Source: Streptomyces tailanensis
GTDB taxonomy: Bacteria; Actinomycetota; Actinomycetes; Streptomycetales; Streptomycetaceae
Assembly: GCF_008386495.1 (NCBI RefSeq)
Contig: NZ_VTHJ01000019.1
Span: forward strand, 39,775-103,774
Length of the DNA: 64,000 bases
Direction: 5' to 3'
The translations under genes and the position numbers were made by a program. This document shows positions 43,876-55,100 of this stretch, one piece after another (position 1 is the first letter of the stretch; every line of letters starts with the position of its first letter). The notes below the pieces were generated by a model that was given only the letters and a program-made list of their open reading frames with translations, was not told the DNA's origin and searched no databases.

Positions 43876-44141
43876 CACCCACGCACCGCCTTCCGCTCCC
43901 CCGAGGTCACCCCTACTCAACGATCAAGGAAGGGTACTCCGCGAGCGGCCGACGGTGCAGCCCGATGGACAGGTCGTTTCCCAACTACCGCACGTGTCCC
44001 GGCTGTTCCGGTTTGCCACCGCGTCGGGGGTGAGCCGGTTCATGGCCCTGGGCAGAAGGGAGTGGTGGTTCCATCACTTTCGGGGGAGACTCCCCGCGAA
44101 GTGGGCCCCGGCGGCGCGCGACAACTGGAAGAGTCGTATCC
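43876..44141. other. intergenic region between the HEPN gene and glgX
   Basis: A 266-bp divergent promoter region. I see no supportable gene. It contains AAGAGTCG shortly before the glgX ATG as a weak ribosome-binding site and no clear palindrome. Confidence 0.4.
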
Positions 44142-46268
<2,127 letters not shown>

Positions 46269-46305
46269 GCGCGCTGTTCGCCGTAGGGGCGTCGGTACGT
46301 TGCTG

Positions 46306-46374
46306 GCTGCGGGTCGTTTGTGGCTGGTCGCGCCCACGCGGCGGAGCCGCAAATCGATACGGCCCCGCGCCCCT
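46306..46374 (-). repeat. interspersed streptomycete repeat, copy B
   Basis: Reverse complement of the unit at 11276-11342, sharing the core GCGGCTCCGCCGCGTGGGCG without change. It fills most of the 190-bp gap between glgX and treY, so a transcript of both genes would carry it as an inserted structured segment. Confidence 0.6.
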
Positions 46375-46458
46375 TTCGGGGCTGCGCCCCTCAAAAGCCA
46401 GTAGCGTCCTTGCGTGTCCAGGCGCTCCAACCGCCGTTCGGCGGGTACGTAGGTCTGC

Positions 46459-48801
46459 ATGACGCCTGTCGTGCCTACCGCCACCTATCGGCTTCAGCTT
46501 CAGCCCTCCTTTCCCTTTGCCGCTGCCTCGGCTGCCGTGCCGTGCATCGCCTCGCTCGGGGTCTCGCACCTGCATCTCTCCCCCGTGTTGGAGGCCGTCC
46601 CCGGGTCGGCGCACGGGTACGACGTGGTCGATCACGGGCGGGTGCGGGGGGAACTCGGCGGTGAGGAGGGGCTGCGGGGGCTGGCCCGGACCGCGCGGGA
46701 GCACGGGCTTGGGCTCGTCGTGGACATCGTGCCGAATCACATGGCCATGGCCCCCCGGCACAACCGGGCCCTGTGGGAGGTGCTGCGCGAGGGGCCTGGG
46801 TCGGCGTACGCGCGGTGGTTCGACATCGACTGGGAGGCGGGCGGCGGGCGGGTGTTGTTGCCGGTGCTCGGGGGGCCGCTCGGTGGTGAGGCCGAGCAGT
46901 TCGTGGTCGATGGGCGGGAACTGCGGTATTACGAGCATGTGTTCCCGTTGCGGAAGGGGACCGAGAAGCTGCCGTTGCCGCAGTTGTTGGACGCGCAGTG
47001 GTATCGGCCGGTGTGGTGGCGGCTGGCGCGTACGGAGTTGAACTACCGGAGGTTCTTCAGCATCTCGGAGTTGATCGGGGTGCGGGTGGAGGAGCCGGAG
47101 GTGTTCGAGGCCACCCACGCGAAGATTCTGCGGCTGGTCGAGGAGGGGGTGATCGACGGGCTGCGGATCGATCATCCTGATGGGCTCGCCGATCCTGATG
47201 CGTATCTGCGGCGGTTGCATGAGGCCACGGGTGGGCGGTGGACGGTCGTCGAGAAGATCCTGGCGGAGGGTGAGGCGCTGCCGGCGGCGTGGCCGGTGGC
47301 GGGGACCACCGGGTACGACGCTTTGCGGCAGGTGGATGGGTTGTTCGTGGATCCGGCGGGAGCCGGGGAGCTGCTGGGACAGTATCGGCGGTTCACGGAC
47401 GCGCAGGGCGACCGGGGCGGGCACTGGGAGTCGACGGTGCGGCGGGCCGCGTACCGGGTGCTGACGCATGAGCTGGCCACGGAGGTGGGCCGGCTCACCC
47501 GGGTGGCGCACCGGTTGTGCGAGCGCTCCCCCGAGCTCGCGTTGCGCGATCATGCGCCGTGGGCGCTGCGTACCGCGCTGTGCGAACTCCTCGTACGGAT
47601 GGAGGTCTATCGGCCGTACGTCTCCCAGGACGCCTCCCTGGTCGTCACCGAGGAGGCGGCGGCCGAGGCGCGTACGGCGTTCGTGGTGTCCGAGGAGGCG
47701 CGGTCGGTGGATGTCGTACGCGATCTGCTGCTGGGGCGGTTCGGGGACGGGGACGGGCATGGGGAGTTCCGGGCGCGGTTCGCGCAGACGTCGTCGGCGT
47801 TGCGGGCCAAGTCGGTGGAGGACACGGCGTTCTACCGCTATGTGCCGCTGCTGAGCGCGAACGAGGTGGGCGGGAATCCGGGGAGTCCGGCGGTGTCGCC
47901 GGCGGACTTCCACGCGTACTGCGCGCGTGTGCAGCGGGACTGGCCGGTGACGGGGACGGTGTTGTCGACGCACGACACGAAGCGCAGCGCGGATGTGCGG
48001 GCGGCGATCGCGGTGCTCAGCGAGTGCCCGGGGCGGTGGGCGGACGTGCTGGCGGAGGTGACGCGGGACGGTGCGGGTGTGCCGGATCCGCAGGTGGCGT
48101 GGGCGGCGTGGCAGACGGCGTTCGGACTGGGGCCCGCGGCGGAGGAGCGGCTCCAGGGGGCGCTGCTGAAGCATGTGCGGGAGGCGGGGCTGCACACCTC
48201 GTGGACCGAGCAGAACCCGGCGTACGAGCGTGCGGTGGCCGACTTCGTCGGGCGGGGGCCGGCGGTGGACACGCGGGTGGCGGAGGGGCTTCGGGACGCC
48301 CTGGAGCCTCATGTGCGGGCGAATGTGCTGGGCGTGGCCTTGGTGCAGTTGACCATGCCCGGGGTCCCGGACGTCTACCAGGGGACGGAGGGTGAGTACC
48401 GGGCGCTGGTGGATCCGGACAATCGGCTGCCCTTCGCGCCCCGGGAGGACGACGAGGCGGAGTCGGAGAAGTTCCGGCTCACGGCGGGCGCGCTGCGGCT
48501 GCGTCGGCGGCGGCCCGAGGTCTTCGGGGACGCGGCGACGTATGCGCCGCTCGCGGTCGAGGGGGCGGCGGCCGGGCACTGTGTGGCGTTCGTGCGGTCG
48601 GGGGCGGTGGTCACGGCTGTCACGCGGTTGTCGCTGCGGCTCGCGGAGGCGGGGGGTTGGGGGGAGACGCGGTTGGTCCTGCCCGAGGGGCGATGGGTCG
48701 AAGTGCTCAGTGGGGAGCGGGAGTTCGCCGGTCGGGTGCGGGTCGCGGAGCTGTTCGACGGGCTGCCGGTGGCGTTGTTGGAGCGGGTCGACGCCGGGTA
48801 G
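46459..48801 (+). CDS. treY: malto-oligosyltrehalose synthase
   Basis: A 780-residue GH13 enzyme that isomerises the reducing end of maltodextrins to a trehalosyl unit. It begins PTATYRLQLQPSFPFAAASA, as the family does, with VVDIVPNHMA, nucleophile Asp238 (GLRIDHPDGL), acid/base Glu265 (VVEKILAEGE) and the late STHDTKRSADVRAA. The C-terminus QGTEGEYRALVDPDNR is complete. The next pathway enzyme, TreZ, is not found downstream; mobile DNA begins directly after the stop codon. Confidence 0.92.
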   Translation: MTPVVPTATYRLQLQPSFPFAAASAAVPCIASLGVSHLHLSPVLEAVPGSAHGYDVVDHGRVRGELGGEEGLRGLARTAREHGLGLVVDIVPNHMAMAPRHNRALWEVLREGPGSAYARWFDIDWEAGGGRVLLPVLGGPLGGEAEQFVVDGRELRYYEHVFPLRKGTEKLPLPQLLDAQWYRPVWWRLARTELNYRRFFSISELIGVRVEEPEVFEATHAKILRLVEEGVIDGLRIDHPDGLADPDAYLRRLHEATGGRWTVVEKILAEGEALPAAWPVAGTTGYDALRQVDGLFVDPAGAGELLGQYRRFTDAQGDRGGHWESTVRRAAYRVLTHELATEVGRLTRVAHRLCERSPELALRDHAPWALRTALCELLVRMEVYRPYVSQDASLVVTEEAAAEARTAFVVSEEARSVDVVRDLLLGRFGDGDGHGEFRARFAQTSSALRAKSVEDTAFYRYVPLLSANEVGGNPGSPAVSPADFHAYCARVQRDWPVTGTVLSTHDTKRSADVRAAIAVLSECPGRWADVLAEVTRDGAGVPDPQVAWAAWQTAFGLGPAAEERLQGALLKHVREAGLHTSWTEQNPAYERAVADFVGRGPAVDTRVAEGLRDALEPHVRANVLGVALVQLTMPGVPDVYQGTEGEYRALVDPDNRLPFAPREDDEAESEKFRLTAGALRLRRRRPEVFGDAATYAPLAVEGAAAGHCVAFVRSGAVVTAVTRLSLRLAEAGGWGETRLVLPEGRWVEVLSGEREFAGRVRVAELFDGLPVALLERVDAG

Positions 48802-48841
48802 GGGGTGTGGTGAAAGTCCCGTGCGGTGCCCGCGCCCGCCG

Positions 48842-48881
48842 CGGGGGGTCCCCCGCTCGAGCGGAGCCGAGAGTGGGGGAG
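48842..48881 (+). repeat. palindromic repeat unit (intergenic copy 1)
   Basis: CGGGGGGTCCCCCGCTCGAG followed by CGGAGCCGAGAGTGGGGGAG; same family as 23885-23926 and 48932-48974. The inner CTCGAG and the GGGGG/CCCCC blocks allow hairpin formation. Confidence 0.7.
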
Positions 48882-48931
48882 GCTGATGTCACAGCCGGTG
48901 CGTGCCCTCGGCGTGCCGGACGAAGGCCCTC

Positions 48932-48974
48932 GATGGGGGGTCCCCCCGCTCGAGCGAAGCCGAGAGTGGGGGAG
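48932..48974 (+). repeat. palindromic repeat unit (intergenic copy 2)
   Basis: GATGGGGGGTCCCCCCGCTC and GAGCGAAGCCGAGAGTGGGG; direct repeat of 48842-48881 with a 50-bp spacer. Closest in its first bases (GATGGGGG) to the copy inside the zinc-ribbon gene. Confidence 0.7.
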
Positions 48975-49031
48975 CGTGCCGGGCGCCGCGGGTGCTGTGC
49001 GGGACTTTCACCACACCCCCTGAGTAGGGTC

Positions 49032-49112
49032 GGGGACTGGCGCGGTGGCTGATGCTCCGTTTCCAGTCCCCGCCGCTTCAAACCGTACGTGCGGTTCTCC
49101 CTCATACGGCTT
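49032..49112 (-). ncRNA. group II intron domains V and VI
   Basis: On the minus strand AAGCCGTATGAGG-GAGA-ACCGCACGTACGGTTT is a classic domain V hairpin with the AGC catalytic triad and a two-base bulge side. It is followed by GGGGACTGG...CCAGTCCCC as the domain VI stem, where the branch-point adenosine would lie. This is the catalytic core of the intron's 3' end. Confidence 0.65.
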
Positions 49113-49123
49113 TCCGACATCGT

Positions 49124-50488
49124 TCACCGTCTGGCATGCGCTGCCGCCCTGCGTACGGTTCCGGTGAGTCGGTAGACCCCGAGCCGGGTGATCCACCCGT
49201 AGGTAAAACGGGTGGCCCAGTTCCGGCCCCGCAGTCCGTGTTTCCGGCTGGCGAGGATCGCCAGCCGTTCGTGGACATAGCCGTCGACCGCGTTGAACTT
49301 CCGCCCGGAGTTCCCGTTGCGGAAGTACGCACCCCAGCCCCGCAGCACGGGGTTGAGGTCGGCGACCACGGCGGCCACCGGCCGTTCGGTCTTGGAGCGT
49401 CCGGTGGCCGCGCGGACCTTGTCCCGCAGCACCCGCATCGCTCTGACCGAGGGCCAGCGCTGCAAGCAGAACTTGCCCCGCCATCTCCACGACTCGACTT
49501 TCCGATGGTGGAAACCGAGGAAATCGAAGCCTCGCCCGCCCCAACTGAGGCAGGTGATCCCGGACTTCTCGGGATGCAGACGCATCCCGAGCCGTTCCAG
49601 CACCCTCGCCGCCAACTCCCGGACCAGTTCAGCCCGTTGGCTGGTCGGCGACAGGACCACGAAGTCATCGCAGTACCTCACCAGCACTCCCAGCCGGCGG
49701 CCCTCGTCCTGCCACACCTCGTCGAGGACATGCAGGGCGATGTTCGCCAGCAGAGGTGAAATCGGTGAGCCCTGTGGGGCTCCCGCCCCGGTTGGAGAGG
49801 TCACCCCACACTCCAGAACTCCCATCCGCAGCCAGGCCCGGATCAGCTTCAGCATCGGCCGGTCCACCACACGCCGGGCCACCTGGGCCATCAGCGCGTC
49901 ATGGTCGATCGTCCCGAAGCAGTCCCGGATATCGGCCTCGAACACCCACTCCCGCCGCTGGTTCGCCGCGACGCGCACGGCCTCGCACGCGTCGATCGCG
50001 GACCGCTTCGGCCGGAATCCGTAGCTCGCCTCGGTGAACTGCGCCTCGAAGACCGGTTCCATGACCAGTTTCGCGGCCGTCATCACCACCCGGTCCGCCA
50101 CGGTGGGAATCGAAAGCGGCCGGAACTCCCCCGGCCGCCCCGGCTTGGGAATCTCAACCCGCCGCAGCACCGACGGACGATACGTATACGTCCGCAACTG
50201 CTCGGCCAGGTCCTGGAGGAACGCGTCCACCCCCGAGGCCGCCACCGCGTCGACGGTCATGCCGTCCACGCCGGGGGCTCCCCGGTTCGCACACACCTCG
50301 GCCCATGCCCGCCGAAGAACGTCCATGCGGTGGACATGGCAGTACAGGGCATGAAACCGGCGTTCGGGTTCCTGCTCGGCACAGCGGTAGAGCGTCCGCT
50401 GCAGGGCTCGGACCTTGTCCAGAGGACGGCCACCCGGTCCCGCGGCGCCTTCCTCCCGGCGGATGGAACTAGCCGAAACGGCACTCAC
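49124..50488 (-). CDS. ltrA: group II intron reverse transcriptase/maturase
   Basis: A 454-residue intron-encoded protein. Reverse-transcriptase blocks are present: GVDGMTVDAV, RRVEIPKPGRPGEFRPLSIP, GFRPKRSAIDACEAV, GAPQGSPISPLLANIALHVL and the active-site box YCDD (272-275, Cys in place of the more common Ala). The maturase X domain ends LNPVLRGWGAYFRNGNSGRK. No HNH endonuclease follows, so target-primed insertion would rely on replication-fork primers. It is apparently intact. Confidence 0.88.
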   Translation of the reverse strand: MSAVSASSIRREEGAAGPGGRPLDKVRALQRTLYRCAEQEPERRFHALYCHVHRMDVLRRAWAEVCANRGAPGVDGMTVDAVAASGVDAFLQDLAEQLRTYTYRPSVLRRVEIPKPGRPGEFRPLSIPTVADRVVMTAAKLVMEPVFEAQFTEASYGFRPKRSAIDACEAVRVAANQRREWVFEADIRDCFGTIDHDALMAQVARRVVDRPMLKLIRAWLRMGVLECGVTSPTGAGAPQGSPISPLLANIALHVLDEVWQDEGRRLGVLVRYCDDFVVLSPTSQRAELVRELAARVLERLGMRLHPEKSGITCLSWGGRGFDFLGFHHRKVESWRWRGKFCLQRWPSVRAMRVLRDKVRAATGRSKTERPVAAVVADLNPVLRGWGAYFRNGNSGRKFNAVDGYVHERLAILASRKHGLRGRNWATRFTYGWITRLGVYRLTGTVRRAAAHARR

Positions 50489-51071
50489 CCGGGTCCCTCC
50501 CTGTTCACGAAACGCATCGATGAAGCAGGGGCCCTTCGCTCCCGGCGGGTTGTGTTGTCCCGCCGATCACCACTACTACGGCCCCCTCCGACTGCCTCTC
50601 GACAACCCGCCACTTCCCGGTTCTTCCGGTTATAGGCGGGCCACGCTTCCCGCACCGCACTTCGCGGGGCCGAGGAGGCCCTCTCCAGTTCCCAGGACAA
50701 CCGTCCGACCATTCCACGCCCCTTACGCCGGGAGGTTCTTCGGCGACCGCTCCAGGTCCGAGATCGCCTTCCATGGCCTTCGCCGAACAAGCACAGGCTC
50801 GGCACCTCCTTGGTCCCGCCTTCCGGCGGGCTTAAATAACGACGCTGCAGGCTTCACTTCATGTTGCGGACTGGCCGGTTGCACACCCCCGAAGGGCGCT
50901 TGTCACTCCACTTCGACGTCACCATTTCAAGTGACGCCGGGAGTCAGCTACCGGGGACCCTGGCGTCTCCCCGGACCGGACTTCCACCGGCTGGCTATCC
51001 TGAGCTTGTCGCCCGGTTACATCGTTCATATCCCTTCTGAGCTGGGAAGACGTCCGGACTGCTGGACGTAC

Positions 51072-52669
51072 GCTTGACTCTGTCGGGGATCTTGGAGTTT
51101 CCCGGTGTGCCAGCATGATCAGCGGGCATGCTCGGTGCTGTTTCGAAGGCCGATGCAGTTGCCGAGGTGTCCGTTGTCGCTCCGTCCCCGTTCCGGTGAG
51201 CAGGTCCCGTCTCTGACCGCGCAGATCGCGCGGGCGAGCAATCCGGGCGGTACGACGGCGATGTGGGTGAGAGACCGGCTGGACGGGCTGTGGCGCGACG
51301 AGGACTTTGCGGGCTGGTACCCGCGTGATGGACGCCCCGGCATCTCGCCCGCCCAGCTGGCCACCGTCTGCGTGCTGCAGGCCTGCTCGGCCTGTCGGAC
51401 CGGCAGGCAGCGGAAGCGGTCCGCTGCCGCATCGATTTCAAGTACGCCCTGGCGATGGAGCTGGACGATCCCGGCTTCCACCATGGCGTCCTGGCCGACT
51501 TCCGCGAGCGCCTCGCCCAGGACGACCGCGCCGACCATCTACTCGATCTGGCGCTCGCGCGTCTGAAGGAGGCTGGACTCGTGCGCGAGCGCACCACGCG
51601 GCGCACCGACTCCACCCACGTCCTGGCCGCAGTGCGCGACCTGACCCGGCTGGAGCTGGTCACCGAGGCTGTCCGTGCCGTGCTGGAAGAAGTGGCCCGC
51701 ACCGCTTCGCACCTGTTGACCGGCCTGGTCGACGAGGACTGGGGGCGCCGCTACGGCCGTTCGGTCCGTCTGGGCAAGAACCCCACCCGGCCCAAGACCA
51801 GGATCCTCGCCGCCGGCGACGACACCTGTCGACTGCTGGAACGCCTCCACCGGCACGGACCGGGATACCGGCCCGGTCCGCAGGCCGAGGCGCTGCGGCA
51901 GATCGTGGTGCAGAACTACTACCGCGACGCGGCAGGCCGCCTGCGCTGGCGCACCGCCGCCGACGGCGGCCTGCCGCCCTCCTCGTCGGCGATCGTCTCC
52001 CCCTACGACACCACGGCGCGCTACGTCCGTCATGGGCACATCATCAGCTGGAAGGGGTTCGCCGCGCATGTCACCGAGACGTGTGCCACGACAGCGCCAA
52101 CGTGATCACGGACGTGGCCACCACCTCGGCCGCCACGAACGACGGCCAGGCCCTGCCCGGCATCCACACCCGCCTGGCGCGTCGCGGGCTGCTGCCTGCC
52201 GAGCACCTGGTCGACGGCGGCTACACCTCGCTGGTCCACCTGGAACGAGCCGCCCGCGAACACCAGGTCACCGTCAGCGGGCCACTGCCGGGCAACCCCA
52301 CCCGCCAGCACCGCAGGAACGAAGGCTTCGACCGGGACGACTCCACATCGACTTCGACCACCGAGTGGAAGGCCCGCTACGCGGTCCGCTCCGGAGTGGA
52401 GGGCACCATCAACGAGTTCGCCCACGGACACGGCATGCGCCGCTGCCGCTACCGAGGGCGGCCGAAAGCCCACCTGCAACACGTACTCACGGCCATCGCC
52501 GTGAACATCGGACGCCTCAGCGGCCGGTCAGTGACCGAGGAAAACTCTTCACCGAGACCGCCGACCGCCTTCCAGACCTTCCTGGATCAGAACGAGATCC
52601 CCCGGCCGAAGTCCTAGCGAACCCTCGGTAGCTGAGCCCGACCATCCAAGATCCCCGACAGAGTCAAGC
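51072..52669 (+). mobile_element. IS1182-type element, decayed copy 1
   Basis: Perfect 25-bp terminal inverted repeats (GCTTGACTCTGTCGGGGATC... at 51072-51096 and its inverse at 52645-52669) frame a broken transposase gene. Length 1.6 kb against 1.84 kb for the intact copy at 59708, the difference being an internal deletion. No target duplication flanks it. It abuts the 5' side of the group II intron. Confidence 0.8.
51174..52617 (+). pseudogene. IS1182-family transposase, multiply broken
   Basis: Aligned to the intact copy at 59743-61449 it starts the same way (TTG, SLRPRSGEQVPSLTAQIARA), loses frame by one base after VCVLQ near 51380, runs correctly from MELDDPGFHHGVLADFRERL to ISWKGFAAHVTETC, loses frame again near 52085, and lacks about 80 codons between RRNEGFDRDD and EWKARYAVRSGVEG. 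The C-terminus (FLDQNEIPRPKS) is present. It cannot make transposase. Confidence 0.85.
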
Positions 52670-52696
52670 TGAGGGTTTGCGCGTCCGCGCGGAACT

Positions 52697-53134
52697 TCAC
52701 TCGTTGGCGTCGCGGAGCGTGCGCAGGATGCGCTCCAGGTGGCGGCGGTCCTGGGCCGAGAGCGGTCCGGTGACGTGGCTGCGGAGATGGCGGACGTGGG
52801 CGGTCAGGGCGCGGTCGAGCGCCTCGGTGCCCTTGTCGGTCAGTGCGGCGAGTGCGGCTCGTCGGTCTGTGGGGTCGGGGTCGCGGCGGATCAGCCCTTC
52901 GTTCGCCATGCGGTCGGCGAGCCGGGTGAAGCCGCCCGAGCTGAAGGACACGGCCTCCGCCAGGTCTGTCATGCGCAGCCGGTGCCCGGGCGTGCGGCCC
53001 AGCCGCAGCAGTACCTCGAACCAGGTGTCCGGAACTCCCAGATCGCGGTGTACGAGGGGCTTGAGGCGAGCGAACGCCTCCACGAACAGGCCGTAGAGCG
53101 TCACATCGTCGTCATTCAGCAGTTGCTCGTTCAC
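52697..53134 (-). CDS. MarR family regulator
   Basis: A 145-residue winged-helix regulator: LGRTPGHRLRMTDLAEAVSF and SSGGFTRLADRMANEGLIRR form the helix-turn-helix, and DPTDRRAALAALTDKG the wing. GTG 53134 (NEQLLNDDDVTLYG) is preferred; the frame extends 16 codons upstream into the operator. It is divergent from the secreted protein gene at 53260, with a perfect palindrome between them, so it probably represses both. Confidence 0.85.
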   Translation of the reverse strand: MNEQLLNDDDVTLYGLFVEAFARLKPLVHRDLGVPDTWFEVLLRLGRTPGHRLRMTDLAEAVSFSSGGFTRLADRMANEGLIRRDPDPTDRRAALAALTDKGTEALDRALTAHVRHLRSHVTGPLSAQDRRHLERILRTLRDANE

Positions 53135-53181
53135 TCCATGAGGATGACAGAAAGCCGAGAGCAGAAGAAGCTGCTGTTGCA

Positions 53182-53201
53182 ATATCTGTACCTACAGATA
53201 T
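53182..53201. promoter_or_regulatory. MarR operator, perfect 20-bp palindrome
   Basis: ATATCTGTA-CC-TACAGATAT, 48 bp from the marR start and 59 bp from the divergent gene. AT-rich palindromes of this length are typical MarR binding sites. A related AGATA-containing half site follows at about 53213-53219. Confidence 0.7.
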
Positions 53202-53259
53202 ATTGTCTGCCTCAGCAGATACTTTTCCCTGTACGCCCCCACACACGTGGAGCCCGATC

Positions 53260-53763
53260 ATGAGCAAGCGCACCCTCCCCGCGTTCGGTGTCGCCGCCGC
53301 CACGGCCGGCGCCCTCACCCTCGGTCTGTCCCTGGCGCCCGCTTCGGCGGACGCCACCCCCGCCTCGCACAGGCACCGCACGATCACCATCGAGGCCGTC
53401 GAGAAGGGCACCGCGATCAACATGGTCGACGTCGCCCCGGCCGACTCCGCCCTCGGCGACCAGCTGATCGGGACCGGCGACCTCACCGGCCGCGACGGCC
53501 GCAAGCTGGGCACCAGCAGCTTCGGCGGCGTCTCCACCCACGCCAAGCCGCGCACCGCCGAGCTGCTGACCTTCGTCTACGAACTGCCCGGCGGCAAGAT
53601 CACCACGGCCGGCACGGCGAAGCTCTCCGCCTCCGGACCCGTCTTCGACGAGCGGTTCGCCATCACGGGCGGCACCGGCAAGTACAAGAACGCCTCCGGA
53701 GAGGTGCGCGTCGTGCAGGAGACGGTGGAGCAGGCGAAGGTCACCTTCGAGATCCAGCGCTGA
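53260..53763 (+). CDS. secreted allene-oxide-cyclase-barrel-like protein
   Basis: A 167-residue exported protein. The signal peptide runs to about residue 30 (LGLSLAPASADA). The mature domain, with GDQLIGTGDLTGRDGRKLGT and ITGGTGKYKNASGEVRVVQE, has the pattern of the bacterial dirigent/allene oxide cyclase barrel superfamily, which binds small hydrophobic ligands. ATG 53260 is preceded by GTGGAG. It is first of a plus-strand pair with the NAD(P)-binding protein and is under the MarR palindrome. Confidence 0.75.
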   Translation: MSKRTLPAFGVAAATAGALTLGLSLAPASADATPASHRHRTITIEAVEKGTAINMVDVAPADSALGDQLIGTGDLTGRDGRKLGTSSFGGVSTHAKPRTAELLTFVYELPGGKITTAGTAKLSASGPVFDERFAITGGTGKYKNASGEVRVVQETVEQAKVTFEIQR

Positions 53764-53804
53764 CCACACCCACGCATACGAAACGAGTACGAACGGAGTC
53801 ACCT

Positions 53805-54455
53805 GTGAAGATCCTCCTGATCGGCGCCACCGGCATGATCGGCTCCCGCGTCACGGCGGAAGCGCTCGGCCGTGGCCACGAAGTCACCGCCGCCACCCGC
53901 TCGGGCCGTGCGGACGCCCTGCCGGAGAACCAGGCACTGACCGTCCTCGCCCTGGACGCCACCGTGCCGGGCAAGGTCTCCCAGGCCGCTGCCGGACACG
54001 ACGTCGTCATCTCCGCCGTCTCCCCGCCCCGCGACGGCTCCGACCCCGCCGCCCCGCTGCTGGCGACGTACAAGTCCCTGGTCGAGGGGCTGCGCATCGC
54101 GGGCGTACACCGCCTGCTGGTGGTCGGAGGGGCGGGCAGCCTGAAGACCGCCTCGGGCCAGGACCGGGTCGACACCCCGGACTTCCCCGCGATGTACAAG
54201 GCCGAGTCGCTCGCCCAGCGCGAGGTGCTGCGCCTACTGCGCACCGAGATGACCGACCTCGACTGGACGTATGCCTCCCCGGCCGACGAGATCGCCCCCG
54301 GCGAGCGCACCGGCACCTTCCGCCTCGGCGGCGACGACCTGCTGATCGCGGAGGACGGCACCAGCTTCATCAGTGCCGAGGACTACGCGGTCGCCCTGGT
54401 CGACGAGGCCGAGAAGAGCACCGCGATCCGTCGCCGCATCACCGTCGCGTACTGA
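53805..54455 (+). CDS. NAD(P)-binding SDR/NmrA-like protein
   Basis: A 216-residue Rossmann protein of the atypical SDR class: KILLIGATGMIGSRVTAEAL gives the GxxGxxG dinucleotide site, and RLLVVGGAGSLKTASGQ the later strand; the C-terminal part (DLDWTYASPADEIAPGERTG) is that of SCO-type YwnB/flavin-reductase-like proteins. GTG 53805 follows ACGGAG. It probably reduces or senses redox state of a small quinone-like compound; substrate unknown. Confidence 0.82.
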   Translation: MKILLIGATGMIGSRVTAEALGRGHEVTAATRSGRADALPENQALTVLALDATVPGKVSQAAAGHDVVISAVSPPRDGSDPAAPLLATYKSLVEGLRIAGVHRLLVVGGAGSLKTASGQDRVDTPDFPAMYKAESLAQREVLRLLRTEMTDLDWTYASPADEIAPGERTGTFRLGGDDLLIAEDGTSFISAEDYAVALVDEAEKSTAIRRRITVAY

Positions 54456-55100
54456 CGGACGCCTCTCGATCGAGGGCGTCCGTTCGACGTCACGCTGACC
54501 GGCAGTGCCAAGGCGACGCGAGCAGGCCGATGTGAAGCGCCTGCTGCTCTCGCTTCGCCTGCACCGGTGGAGTCACCGGAGTCGCCGAACCGCGCCAGAA
54601 GACGGCCGGCGACCCCTACGCCGCCGCGCTGCGTCGGCTGCTGCAGAGCTCCCGAGCTGCCCAGGAACAGGCCGAGCAGGCGAAGAAGGCCCGGCTGGAT
54701 ACCGAAGGCGCGGCGACCGCCGTGGGTGGGGCACTTCAGCGGGCCGCCGACGGGGCCGGCGAGGACGGCACCGTGCCGGCCCGGCGCCACCGACGCCGTA
54801 CAGCAGGCGCTGACGGCCGCCGAGGCCGCTGCGCGGCCTGCCGCGCAGCGGCCTCGGCGGCGGCTCAGTACGAGGTAGGGGCTGGCGGAGTCCACCCGGC
54901 AGGTATGGGCCAAGGTGTGCGCCTTGGCGCTGCTGGATCAACCCGCCACGCGGAACGTGACGTCCTCGCCATCCGGCGACAAGATCCGGATCTTCCGCTT
55001 GTCGGCCTGTCCGTGCACCTGGGCGGTGTGTTCTGGCGGCCCGTGACTGACGTGTTCCGGCGAGGTGAGCGCCCAGGTCCGTGCGAGGCATGATCAGTGG
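54456..55100. other. 645 bp without a supportable gene; coding debris
   Basis: The plus strand around 54580-54720 reads RQKTAGDPYAAALRRLLQSS and AQEQAEQAKKARLDTEGAA, a helical segment that looks like part of a real protein, but it has no start, and the frame degenerates into repeats of Arg/Ala codons after 54760. GGCCGAGGCCGCTGCGCGGC near 54820 makes a strong hairpin. I regard the region as the remains of a gene plus the promoter of the next one. Confidence 0.4.

Larger units (their letters stand above)
48801..49020. repeat. 220-bp unit bounded by perfect 21-bp inverted repeats
   Basis: The arms GGGGGTGTGGTGAAAGTCCC(G) at 48801-48821 and (C)GGGACTTTCACCACACCCCC at 49000-49020 are perfect inverse copies. 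The left arm starts on the last base of the treY stop. The inside holds two direct copies of the palindromic repeat unit (48842-48881, 48932-48974). There is no reading frame. It may be a MITE-like element or a very long terminator. Confidence 0.7.
49023..51015 (-). mobile_element. bacterial group II intron
   Basis: A retroelement of about 2.0 kb read on the minus strand. Its maturase gene occupies the centre. The 3' end shows domain V (49080-49112) and a domain VI stem (49032-49040 with 49063-49071), with a plausible terminal AC near 49024. The 5' part, from about 51015, reads GGGCGACAAGCTCAGG and then GCCGGTGGAAGTCCGGTCCG, the usual structured domain I. Both borders are estimates to within about ten bases, because no uninterrupted target is in the window. 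Confidence 0.7.

Noticed and set aside
43955..44140. Small gene upstream of glgX (start at the GTG/ATG near 43955)
   Set aside because: No signal, domain or RBS, and the frame only stays open by overlapping glgX in another phase.
48842..48974. CRISPR-like array
   Set aside because: Only two repeat units, hairpin-rich and also found inside a gene at 23885. No spacers or cas genes.
49023..51015. Class C group II intron inserted behind a terminator
   Set aside because: The hairpins nearby are tempting, but the distance to the 5' border is more than 30 nt and the border itself is uncertain.
51072..52669. Target-site duplication of IS copy 1
   Set aside because: The bases next to its two ends do not match, unlike the possible TTAG at copy 2.
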